In this document: piece by piece, positions 6,495 to 13,952 of the stretch
Layout: every line of letters starts with the position of its first letter
How positions within the stretch are numbered: the stretch's first letter is position 1
The notes under the pieces: generated by a model
Seen by the model: the letters and a program-made list of their open reading frames with translations, nothing else
Databases searched by the model: none
What the model was told of the DNA's origin: nothing
Translations under genes and position numbers: made by a program
Assembly (NCBI GenBank): GCA_964531225.1
Contig: CAZHDB010000026.1
Span: 1 to 22,378 of the forward strand
Reading direction: 5' to 3'
Length of the DNA stretch: 22,378 bases
From: CAZHDB01 sp964531225
Lineage (GTDB): Archaea > Thermoproteota > Thermoprotei_A > Sulfolobales > Desulfurococcaceae

Positions 6495-9079
6495 TATCTA
6501 GCCTCCCCGCCTGTTTGGAGACTTGATACTACACTTATTTTAGAATGATCTATGTATTGATAGCCAGTATCGTCTAGAACATATCTTAGTATACTGTATC
6601 TAAAACTCAATGATTTACTATGTATTAAGGTATATGGTTTTGGAGGTAGTATACCATTCTCTAATAATGCATTAACTATATTGTTAGAGAAGGCCTTGTT
6701 AGCCTTAATCAACATAGTCAATGGCCTCGGCTTATGCTCACTCTCAATAATTTCCTTAACAAATTCTTTCTCTAAATACTTACTAATACTTTCATAGCTA
6801 TATAGGATCTTTGGAAGGGATCTTTCAAGAGTCTTATATAGATTATACAATATATCAATTGATTTCCCTTTAACAACTAAAATAAATTCACGTGTTACTA
6901 ATATGAAATATGATCTTGTAGAAGGTTCCCTTCTAACAGTGTTAAGGTAGATATTTAGTAAATTATACATCATATGATCTAGCTCTATATTACTTGTTGC
7001 AAATAGGTCTAGAATAACAATGGGTTCTAGAACAGATGATCTGGCTGTAAAAGGCTCTCTGCCTTCGGAAACACCATACTCCTTCACAACTAGTGAATGC
7101 TTACTTAAAGATTTCTTCCAATGAATATCTCTAGGCCTATCACCTGGAATATAATATCTGGCGCCAAGATATTCTCCTAATCTACCATGCCTTACATGAC
7201 CACCTGCTGTACCAACACCTTTAGACAATTGTTCTTCCAATATCTCTAAGAATCTATAAAGTAATCCACCTGCCGACGCTAAAACGCCGGTTCTACTTTT
7301 ACGTAAAAGCTCTATAGCTACTCTAATAGCCTCTCTTGAACTAGCTGTAACACCTTTACTAACAGGTATACCTGTCTCACTTGAAATCTCCATTAAAGAC
7401 ACTTCAACTTCTGCAATAAGTCTCTTAATCTCTTCTCTTGAGAAGACTCTTTTCCTAAGGAGCCCGATTAGTCTAGAAGTTATTGGCACAACAACATAAT
7501 TTAAAGTAATTGTTTTAAGAAGTCTCCTAGAGAATCCCCATTTGTCGAAAGCACCTATACTAATACTAATTAAGTGTACACCCACATGATCTGTTGGTAT
7601 ATCTATATCTACAACACCTGCTGTACCTCGCCAATAAATCTTCTTAGAACCATCACTTCTTTCAAGAACTATATACAAAGGCTTATCAGTAACTACCATG
7701 AACTCTGCATAAGCTGGTCTGCCAAGTATAGCTTTCTCAGGAATATTAAGCGGCTCTATTCTAACACGCGATAATATTATGAAATAGGCTATTGAGAGAA
7801 TAAGGCATGATATAAGGGTAGTTGCTATAGGAACAAGTATTCTTACATCAATTAAAGTCAATACAAATAATGCAATAACATGCTTTATTAGTAGGATTGT
7901 AGATGGCCCAATAAATGTGGTCATAGAGCCTCCAATACGTGGCTTTTCAGAAAATGTGAATGGTAGGAGAAAAGCAAGTGGAACATATAGAGGAAATGAG
8001 CTCCATAGAGAGAGAACATAGAATATACCTAAAGACAAGATCATTGAAGGAAGGAATCTCCAGAGTTTACTATATATAATGGGTATAAACAGTATTGATA
8101 ATGGAATCAATAGAAACATATTACCCATTGACAATGAGACATATATACCGTATAGGCCTATGTACACTAATGATATTAATAATGTTCTCCTATCATACAA
8201 TTCATTCTTAGAATAATTACTCATTATAATTAGGATGGAGAGTATAAGTATTAATTCAATGAGTAAGTATTCCATGGAACCCTGGCGAGCGATTATGTTT
8301 AACTCTAAAAATCCATATTTTAATTTATCAAGAAAGCCCAGATCTAAGTATCTAGTGTAAAGAATTAATTCCCTACCATAAACTATTTTTCCAAAAAACT
8401 CTTTATTATCATCGAGTAATTCATTAATGGCAAAATCTAGATCTGATACTATTACTATTAATCCATCTCCAATCTTATCTCCATATACTAGAACATATTG
8501 ACCCATTTGATCTCCTAGCGAATAATTACCACTACCATCCAGATCTATATAGGCATATTTCGATGTATACCCGATCATGTATCCAGATCTGTTTATACCC
8601 ATAAGTATATGACTTGGCACATGTAACACTAATGGTAATGTTTCATTAGAATCAGCCATGTAAATTTTTGAAGTAGGATAGAATCTATTATCAGCTCTCC
8701 ATATTTCATCTAAGATTGTTTGATTAACTATTTCAATATCTAATCCTATTTCCTTAATTAGTTCATTAGAATATCCTTGTTCATCAAGTATAATTACAAT
8801 AGAGCCTCTATGTAATAACTTATTCACATAGTCTATAGTTTCACGATCAATTATTCTCTTCTGTAAAGGCATTACTATTGCGTATTTAGTAGCTTCTTCA
8901 ATAGATATATCTTTAATATTATCCTCTAGCTTAGCATTTAATATATCTATGAGTCTTGAATATCCCCTACTACCCACATTAAATGGACTGTATGGCGTAG
9001 CTGTAGGAGTATTAACTATAGCTGCTAGGAAAGATATTATTATGATCATTGTTACAACTACTATGATTGTCTTACTCAT
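6491..9079 (-). CDS. DUF4350-DUF58 fusion membrane protein
   Basis: An 862-residue protein. It starts with a signal anchor (4-22) and the DUF4350 opening YSPFNVGSRGYSRLIDIL. A domain to about 265 includes an acidic DLDGSGNYSLGD loop and GDGLIVIVSDLDFAINELL, as in archaeal DUF4350 proteins. About six to eight membrane segments fill 270-440. The cytosolic part (about 440-862) is DUF58: a beta region with WRGT and GAFDKWGF, a helical insert, the signature GEYLGARYYIPGDRPRDIHW near 636-655, and a vWA-like C-terminus beginning EPIVILDLF. DUF58 proteins are the usual partners of MoxR ATPases, and DUF4350 is usually a separate neighbour, so the fusion argues for physical coupling. ATG 9079 and TTG 9082 are both possible; GAGGGAT is spaced eight bases from the ATG. 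It overlaps the preceding stop (TGATG) and its own stop overlaps the next start. Confidence 0.85.
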   Translation of the reverse strand: MSKTIIVVVTMIIIISFLAAIVNTPTATPYSPFNVGSRGYSRLIDILNAKLEDNIKDISIEEATKYAIVMPLQKRIIDRETIDYVNKLLHRGSIVIILDEQGYSNELIKEIGLDIEIVNQTILDEIWRADNRFYPTSKIYMADSNETLPLVLHVPSHILMGINRSGYMIGYTSKYAYIDLDGSGNYSLGDQMGQYVLVYGDKIGDGLIVIVSDLDFAINELLDDNKEFFGKIVYGRELILYTRYLDLGFLDKLKYGFLELNIIARQGSMEYLLIELILILSILIIMSNYSKNELYDRRTLLISLVYIGLYGIYVSLSMGNMFLLIPLSILFIPIIYSKLWRFLPSMILSLGIFYVLSLWSSFPLYVPLAFLLPFTFSEKPRIGGSMTTFIGPSTILLIKHVIALFVLTLIDVRILVPIATTLISCLILSIAYFIILSRVRIEPLNIPEKAILGRPAYAEFMVVTDKPLYIVLERSDGSKKIYWRGTAGVVDIDIPTDHVGVHLISISIGAFDKWGFSRRLLKTITLNYVVVPITSRLIGLLRKRVFSREEIKRLIAEVEVSLMEISSETGIPVSKGVTASSREAIRVAIELLRKSRTGVLASAGGLLYRFLEILEEQLSKGVGTAGGHVRHGRLGEYLGARYYIPGDRPRDIHWKKSLSKHSLVVKEYGVSEGREPFTARSSVLEPIVILDLFATSNIELDHMMYNLLNIYLNTVRREPSTRSYFILVTREFILVVKGKSIDILYNLYKTLERSLPKILYSYESISKYLEKEFVKEIIESEHKPRPLTMLIKANKAFSNNIVNALLENGILPPKPYTLIHSKSLSFRYSILRYVLDDTGYQYIDHSKISVVSSLQTGGEARY

Positions 9080-10977
9080 CAACCTATATCCCTCTCTAAT
9101 TTTTGAACAATATTCTCAGCTTCACCGACGTCAATCCTATGCTTTGAATAAAGATCTTTTTCATAGAGAGTAATGAATCTTCCAACAAGCTCCCTAACAC
9201 CTATAGAAAAGGCATTACTTATTCGTCGATAGTATTCTCTCAAAGTCTCGGAATCCCTTGGAGGACTTACATATTTCATTATAATACGGATAAATCTATA
9301 ATATAGTCTAGTTAAAACAGCTGGTTTAAAGAAGCTTTTGAACCTAGTTTCCAATGTACTTATTGACGATTTCGCTATTTCTTTTACTAAATGACTGCCT
9401 TTACGGAAATACCTTGTAATTGATTGAAGAGGTAATGATAGCCCATATGATAGTATATGTGTTGACAAAGTATATCCAAGAATAACCGAGGCAAGAAGTA
9501 TCAAAGGAGTATTAATACTATATACTTCAATAGAGAATTTATATGACCCGTGCAGTGGATCGAGAGGCTCTACTAAAATTTCGATATGATGCCTCCATGT
9601 AAATAGTTGATAAGGTAAAGATACTTTAATAACCTTGTTCGATAATCCATATACTGTTTCCGAAGTAATTACCTTATTATCTACAAATATAGTTACGTTA
9701 AAGGGTATGTCCTTACCAATATCTATATGAATAGGGATCGTGTATGGAGGCCCTATAATTACCTGAGGTAAACTTATACTTGCCTCCAATGGTACTTTAT
9801 TAATCTTGAACGGTACTATATAGATCGCTTCGTGATAATATCCCTTACCCTCGATCTTGAAGAGTAGTTTATGGAGGCCCCCGTTTAAATCTAATGCCGG
9901 CATTTCAATAGAATTATTTCCTGGAAATATAGTTGAATTCTCTATAATACTCTCTAAATCTACTTTGTCAAGATATATGGTTGAATTTAATGGATAATCT
10001 ATATGGGCAAATACACTAACATTGAATGATTTATCCGGATAAATCGTTTCCGGTATAAAGAATTCACATAGTGGTTTTATAAATTGTAATTTTGATCTAG
10101 AAATACCAAAGCCTCTATATACGGCATTATATCCAAATCCATATGCCTCAACCCTGATTTCTACTGGTACTTCCTCTTTAACTAGTAATCCATTACTAAC
10201 TAGATCTTCTATACTTGGTGGTTTTAGGATAATAAATTCGGAACTGTTTACAATTACCTCTCTATATAATGTGACATAATACGTATCTCCATAAATAATA
10301 GTAATAGATGTATTAATTGTTTGTATGCCTCTGGGACCTGCTATTTTTATCTCTAAGTTAAATGTGTCATTAGCCATAATGATCTCTGGTACAATAATAT
10401 CAACATTTACATAAACGACATTGGCTATTCTATGCAAGTATATACTTTTTAACTCATTAATCAGGTCATCAATACTTTCTAGAAAACGAGATACAGCTAT
10501 TTGTGTTTCATTAACTACATATGTTTTTAAAGTTTGATCATTTATAAGTCCATAAAGGTTTTCAATGTACTCATTAATATATTCTTCAAGATCTATTCTA
10601 AGCCTATATAGTCTATAGATAATCCTCCTAATATCATCTCTATTAGCAGTATTATTTAATGCCATGAGATCAATGCCTTGCATTACATTAACTAATTCCA
10701 TTAGTTCATTATATAGTCTTGTATGTATATAGGCTATATCGTCTTCTATACTTATATTCAATGCAGTAATAATGTATTCTTTTGACGTACTATATTCTCC
10801 ATGAGAAATGGATAAGAGCGTATCCCTTAGGAGCAATGCCAAGGGTACAGGATCGGGTTCAATAATTGAAGAATCTGAGAAACAGACTCCGCTAACTAAT
10901 ATAGCGAAGACTATGAATATGGCTGAATAGCCCATTAGCCCTTTTCCCACTCTTGAATTTAGTTTACTAATGCTCAT
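9079..10977 (-). CDS. Large anchored surface protein with coiled coil, beta ectodomain and DUF4129-like tail
   Basis: A 632-residue exported protein. Residues 16-33 are a signal peptide or anchor. Residues 45-185 are helical and charged, probably a coiled coil. Residues 188-485 are beta-rich and contain repeated modules of the CARDB/Ig kind: strands with IVPEIIMANDTFNLEIKI, FIPETIYPDKSFNVSVFA and ISLPQVIIGPPYTIPIHI mark three similar starts, with many N-x-S/T sequons. A membrane helix (490-516) precedes a basic cytosolic tail. Its end, PPRDSETLREYYRRI ... ELVGRFITLYEKDLYSKH, resembles DUF4129, the domain found after transglutaminase-like domains beside MoxR/DUF58 genes. No transglutaminase Cys-His-Asp core is visible, so this looks like a structural or substrate-binding counterpart. 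ATG 10977 lacks a clear SD; a TATA-like element about 35 bases upstream suggests an additional internal promoter. Confidence 0.68.
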   Translation of the reverse strand: MSISKLNSRVGKGLMGYSAIFIVFAILVSGVCFSDSSIIEPDPVPLALLLRDTLLSISHGEYSTSKEYIITALNISIEDDIAYIHTRLYNELMELVNVMQGIDLMALNNTANRDDIRRIIYRLYRLRIDLEEYINEYIENLYGLINDQTLKTYVVNETQIAVSRFLESIDDLINELKSIYLHRIANVVYVNVDIIVPEIIMANDTFNLEIKIAGPRGIQTINTSITIIYGDTYYVTLYREVIVNSSEFIILKPPSIEDLVSNGLLVKEEVPVEIRVEAYGFGYNAVYRGFGISRSKLQFIKPLCEFFIPETIYPDKSFNVSVFAHIDYPLNSTIYLDKVDLESIIENSTIFPGNNSIEMPALDLNGGLHKLLFKIEGKGYYHEAIYIVPFKINKVPLEASISLPQVIIGPPYTIPIHIDIGKDIPFNVTIFVDNKVITSETVYGLSNKVIKVSLPYQLFTWRHHIEILVEPLDPLHGSYKFSIEVYSINTPLILLASVILGYTLSTHILSYGLSLPLQSITRYFRKGSHLVKEIAKSSISTLETRFKSFFKPAVLTRLYYRFIRIIMKYVSPPRDSETLREYYRRISNAFSIGVRELVGRFITLYEKDLYSKHRIDVGEAENIVQKLERDIG

Positions 10978-11004
10978 TTCCTACTAATCCCCATGTAGAG
11001 CTCC

Positions 11005-11018
11005 AGATATATTATATC
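11005..11018 (-). promoter_or_regulatory. Candidate internal promoter (TATA-like) in the operon
   Basis: The only sizeable gap in the operon (10978-11038) contains GATATAATATATC on the minus strand, centred about 35 bases before the next start codon. The gene downstream has no good SD, so a short-leader or near-leaderless transcript starting here is plausible. Base composition makes chance matches common. Confidence 0.3.
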
Positions 11019-11038
11019 TTGATACATCGGTTAGTGCC

Positions 11039-11290
11039 CTAGATCCATTCAAGTATTGTAAGGATTCTATATGTGACAATCACCGAAAATACTGTTAATA
11101 ACGAAATATCTAATATTGTAAGCTTAGCTCTTAATCTAATATTCCGGCTTATTGATGTATAGATAAAGTATATCAGTATCGATACTGATAGGTAGACGTC
11201 AGGCCTAGTTTCACCAATAAGTATGAATGATATAATCACTATAGTCAATAGTATTGAATATATTATGATCTCTCTATCCATTATCTTCAA
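11039..11290 (-). CDS. Small membrane protein, unknown family
   Basis: An 83-residue protein of about three hydrophobic segments (residues 7-26, 30-46, 57-79) with a short positive loop (SISRNIRLRAK) between the second and third. I recognise no family. It begins one base after the preceding stop: the minus strand reads GGTGGTGTAGC then TTG, so the TTG at 11290 has SD support while the ATG at 11281 is farther away. Tight coupling on its upstream side indicates it is a real member of the MoxR operon, probably a small subunit of the membrane complex. Function is unknown. Confidence 0.65.
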   Translation of the reverse strand: MKIMDREIIIYSILLTIVIISFILIGETRPDVYLSVSILIYFIYTSISRNIRLRAKLTILDISLLTVFSVIVTYRILTILEWI

Positions 11291-11291
11291 G

Positions 11292-11981
11292 CTACACCAC
11301 CTTCATCTTAATAATATAATGGTTTCCAACAATCTCTTCATCTACAACGCTAATGTTTCTCTCAAAAAATCTAGAGACACATACTGGTACAATTATACGT
11401 ACTGGATTAACCGGTTTATTCAATAAATCCCTAGCATCTTTTGTCAAGGACCATAACTCGATCTTGAAAACACCATCTTCCTTATCAACAATAATGTCTC
11501 TAGAAATAATATACCTATTAACAAGTATATCTCTAAGATAATCCCTTAGATCAACACCTTCTCCAATAGAGTATTCAGTTTCCAAGACAGAAACAAGGTC
11601 TTTTACAGGAAATGAAATGTATGATACATTATTAACAACTCCTACTCCAGGCAAGACTTTCTTACAATCAATAGCGCCATTAGTAAAGACTGCTTGAATA
11701 ATGTCATTACTATAGCAAATCCTTATCTCATGATTACTTACTAGGCCACTATCCTCGAGTAATTTATTTGCAAATATCGTTAAATCGTTTGAATAATTTT
11801 TCAATAATTCATGTAATGGAGGTATGTATGTTAATCCTATCGTTGTTAAAAGTATGCCTAGGACAAGTGTTGATAATGATGTACCAAGTACTATGGAATT
11901 ATTACTAAATATTCCAAAAACTATGAATACTATAGATACTAATGATATATTGATTCCAGCTAATAAGTACCGGTACTCCAA
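11292..11981 (-). CDS. Two-helix membrane protein with cytosolic alpha/beta domain, unknown family
   Basis: A 229-residue protein. Two membrane segments (about 5-25 and 30-52) form an N-terminal hairpin, followed by a soluble region from about 60. It begins with an amphipathic helix (LLKNYSNDLTIFANKLLED), then IRICYSN and LPGVGVVNNVSYISFPV strands and a C-terminal beta region ending NHYIIKMKVV. Three to four cysteines (two in ICY and IDCKK, one in VCVSR) are present without a recognisable metal-site spacing. I do not recognise the family; the topology suggests a membrane-tethered regulatory or scaffolding domain. Start TTG 11981 is supported by GGTGTTAT eight bases upstream and makes a 22-base overlap with the gene before it. 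Fixed position between MoxR and the DUF4129/DUF58 genes ties it to that machinery. Confidence 0.7.
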   Translation of the reverse strand: MEYRYLLAGINISLVSIVFIVFGIFSNNSIVLGTSLSTLVLGILLTTIGLTYIPPLHELLKNYSNDLTIFANKLLEDSGLVSNHEIRICYSNDIIQAVFTNGAIDCKKVLPGVGVVNNVSYISFPVKDLVSVLETEYSIGEGVDLRDYLRDILVNRYIISRDIIVDKEDGVFKIELWSLTKDARDLLNKPVNPVRIIVPVCVSRFFERNISVVDEEIVGNHYIIKMKVV

Positions 11982-12652
11982 GTTAATAACACCATGGCTA
12001 TGAATCTTAGTAAGTAATCTACAGATAATGATAAAGTTATGGATCTGGGCTTTTGTGCAAAAGCCTTAAATGAATTCATAATTAATGCTAAGATTACCAT
12101 GTATAGATTTACATTAGATATAATGCTAACTAAGAAAGAATTAAGGACTAGAAACGGAATTAGTGTAGACCCAAAATTATTAGTCGAAGAAACTGGTGTA
12201 ATGGTTTTTACTAATAAAAACTCTGATATCGGACCCAATAAGATCCAGTTAAGATTATCTGTATGAAATAGTAATGTTGTAGCTATTAAAGCCAGTATAA
12301 GAAATAGAAATAACTCGGGAAGCCATAGACTATCAAGTAATCTAATAATAGACGCATTTATTACAATAACTAATAGCATTGATAACGTATATAGTAACAA
12401 TAGGCCATAGACATTCCCTAAGTAATATGTTGCTAGTAAATTAGTTAATCCAAGTAATGGAATTATACAGATAGGAACAGTTATACTCGATTTACGTAGT
12501 CTTATGAAATATAAGTTTATAGAGACCATGAAGACTGTTAGATATAGAAATATCTTTGACCAAATATCAATATCTAGAATGTAATTCGAAATAACTATTA
12601 CAGATACGATCAATAAGTCTGATACATAAAGTCTATCAATGACCATGTGCAA
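11960..12652 (-). CDS. Polytopic membrane protein, unknown family
   Basis: A 230-residue protein that is almost wholly hydrophobic, with six to seven predicted membrane segments and short loops; the only polar loops are around residues 50-56 (RLRKSS) and 195-203 (AQKPRS). No catalytic motif is visible and I do not recognise the family. It follows the MoxR gene by five bases. The end of MoxR (AAGGAG) serves as SD for the TTG at 12652, while an ATG six bases further in is an alternative. Second in the operon, it is a plausible membrane platform or channel subunit on which the MoxR ATPase acts. That role is inferred from position only. Confidence 0.68.
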   Translation of the reverse strand: MHMVIDRLYVSDLLIVSVIVISNYILDIDIWSKIFLYLTVFMVSINLYFIRLRKSSITVPICIIPLLGLTNLLATYYLGNVYGLLLLYTLSMLLVIVINASIIRLLDSLWLPELFLFLILALIATTLLFHTDNLNWILLGPISEFLLVKTITPVSSTNNFGSTLIPFLVLNSFLVSIISNVNLYMVILALIMNSFKAFAQKPRSITLSLSVDYLLRFIAMVLLTWSTGTY

Positions 12653-12657
12653 GGTTC

Positions 12658-13614
12658 TTACTCCTTTGGAACACTCACTCTACCTAAAGCCTCACTAACT
12701 ATGTCCTCAGGCTTTTTACCCTCTATTTCTGCTTCTTCAGACAATGCTATCCTGTGGCTCAATGTAGGTATAGCTATTTCCTTTACATCATCAGGTACTA
12801 CGTAGTCCCTATTATCCATTAATGCTAATACTTTAGCAATTCTGTAAAGAAATATCGAGCCACGATGGCTAGGCCCGAGCTTGACCAATGGATGGGTCCT
12901 AACATAATTAACAATATCTGCTATATATTTTACAACCCTATTATCAACATATATTCCATGGCCAATAAATGATTGGAGGTCCATGTATTCCCTTAAATCA
13001 ACCACCTTATCCACATCATATGCCTCAACAAGATAAAGTTTATCAGATCTCTTAATAATCTCCAGTTCCTCATCATAGGCATTATATGATGTATAACATT
13101 TAATCCAAAATCTATCTCTAAGAGTAAGAGTTAATGGATAGACGCCACCGACCTCCTCTTCTATAGGGATCTCTGTAGCTAATACATGAAATGGCTTAGG
13201 CAATTCATGAGTGACTCCATCAATACTTACACTATATTCGGCCATAGCCTGTAAAAGAGCTGATTGAACACGTGTAGGAGTTCTATTAAGCTCATCAAAC
13301 ATCAATATATTTGAAAAAACAGGCCCCTCAACAAATCTTTTCGAACCCGTTAATTCATATACATAATAACCCGTTAGATCAGTTGGCAATAGATCAGGGT
13401 TTCCCTGGACACGTGTAAATTTACCACCAATAGCTCTACTAATACTCTTAGCAAGAAGCGTTTTTGCAGCACCAGGAGGACCCTCAATAAGTACATGGCC
13501 TCCTGCAACAAGTGTTGCTATAACATGTCTTATTAAATCATGTTTACCGACAACAGCTCTGCTAATAACATTAACTAGTTCATTAACAATAGTACGCGCC
13601 CTATCAAAATCCAT
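12658..13614 (-). CDS. MoxR-family AAA+ ATPase
   Basis: A 318-residue cytosolic AAA+ ATPase, normal length for MoxR proteins. It shows the GPPGAAKT Walker A (about 45-52), the family-specific QGNPDLLPTDLTGYY (about 75-89), Walker B as ILMFDELNR (about 108-116) followed by the TPTRVQSALLQAMAE helix, sensor 1 in HVLATEIP, the RDRFW arginine-finger region and a lid domain with LGPSHRGS. MoxR ATPases act as chaperones that mature or activate membrane or metal-dependent complexes, typically with DUF58/vWA partners. A DUF58 protein is encoded in the same transcript. As first gene of the operon it has a TATA box about 25-30 bases before its ATG and no clear SD, so its mRNA is probably leaderless, a known pattern for first genes of crenarchaeal transcripts. 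It could belong to the archaeal APE2220-type MoxR subfamily; that placement is inference. Confidence 0.95.
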   Translation of the reverse strand: MDFDRARTIVNELVNVISRAVVGKHDLIRHVIATLVAGGHVLIEGPPGAAKTLLAKSISRAIGGKFTRVQGNPDLLPTDLTGYYVYELTGSKRFVEGPVFSNILMFDELNRTPTRVQSALLQAMAEYSVSIDGVTHELPKPFHVLATEIPIEEEVGGVYPLTLTLRDRFWIKCYTSYNAYDEELEIIKRSDKLYLVEAYDVDKVVDLREYMDLQSFIGHGIYVDNRVVKYIADIVNYVRTHPLVKLGPSHRGSIFLYRIAKVLALMDNRDYVVPDDVKEIAIPTLSHRIALSEEAEIEGKKPEDIVSEALGRVSVPKE

Positions 13615-13637
13615 AATCTCTACCCAATCTATCTAGA

Positions 13638-13645
13638 CTTATATA
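13638..13645 (-). promoter_or_regulatory. TATA box of the MoxR operon
   Basis: The minus strand reads GCTATATAAG; TATATAAG lies 24-31 bases before the MoxR ATG. The archaeal TATA-to-start distance of about 26 bases predicts transcription beginning within a few bases of the ATG. Confidence 0.5.
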
Positions 13646-13704
13646 GCTACCAATTATAACATAAAAGTGTAAAGTAGCAATATAAGGATATCTAAGAGCG
13701 TAGT

Positions 13705-13736
13705 ATGAATGTTAAAAGCTTGGTATTAACATTCAT
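13705..13736. repeat. Perfect 11-base inverted repeat (operator candidate)
   Basis: ATGAATGTTAA at 13705-13715 is repeated exactly inverted as TTAACATTCAT at 13726-13736. The spacer contains AAGCTT. Arm length and a centre-to-centre distance of about two helical turns fit a dimeric DNA-binding protein. It lies about 90 bases upstream of the MoxR start. Confidence 0.55.
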
Positions 13737-13882
13737 GCGGAAATAATTTGTAATAAATTAGTTGTTAATCAGTACACTTTCTAATTTAAATTTAATGGTA
13801 TGTGCTATGGACACAATTATAATTGATTTGAGTAAATCGAGACTATAATTAGTATGACTTTATTATTTAAGTTTAAATTTAT

Positions 13883-13901
13883 TATCTTAAGCTTTAAGAT
13901 A
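13883..13901. promoter_or_regulatory. 19-base dyad over the GT-C promoter
   Basis: TATCTTAA and TTAAGATA flank the triplet GCT. The right arm overlaps the CTTTAAGATA element that best fits a TATA box for the downstream gene (predicted transcript start near 13923), so binding here would block TBP. Function inferred from position. Confidence 0.4.
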
Positions 13902-13952
13902 CTAATTGTACCGTTAATAATATATTTTGTAGCTAGTCCTAGGTGAACCATT

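Larger units (their letters stand above)
13615..13952. promoter_or_regulatory. Divergent regulatory region with two dyads
   Basis: This 338-base, very AT-rich stretch carries no credible gene. It separates the MoxR operon from the GT-C gene. It holds the operon TATA box (13638-13645), a perfect 11-base inverted repeat with a 10-base spacer (13705-13736), a 12-base palindrome CAATTATAATTG (13814-13825), two TTTAAATTTA tracts, and a second dyad TATCTTAA-GCT-TTAAGATA (13883-13901) that overlaps the likely TATA element of the GT-C gene. The repeats are seen directly; that they bind regulators is inferred. Confidence 0.5.

Noticed and set aside
12039..12266. Plus-strand open frame inside the polytopic membrane gene
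   Set aside because: Shadow of the hydrophobic minus-strand gene; no start signals and no family pattern.
13814..13825. Palindrome CAATTATAATTG as a third operator
   Set aside because: Made almost only of A and T in a region where such palindromes arise by chance; mentioned in the regulatory region but not claimed.
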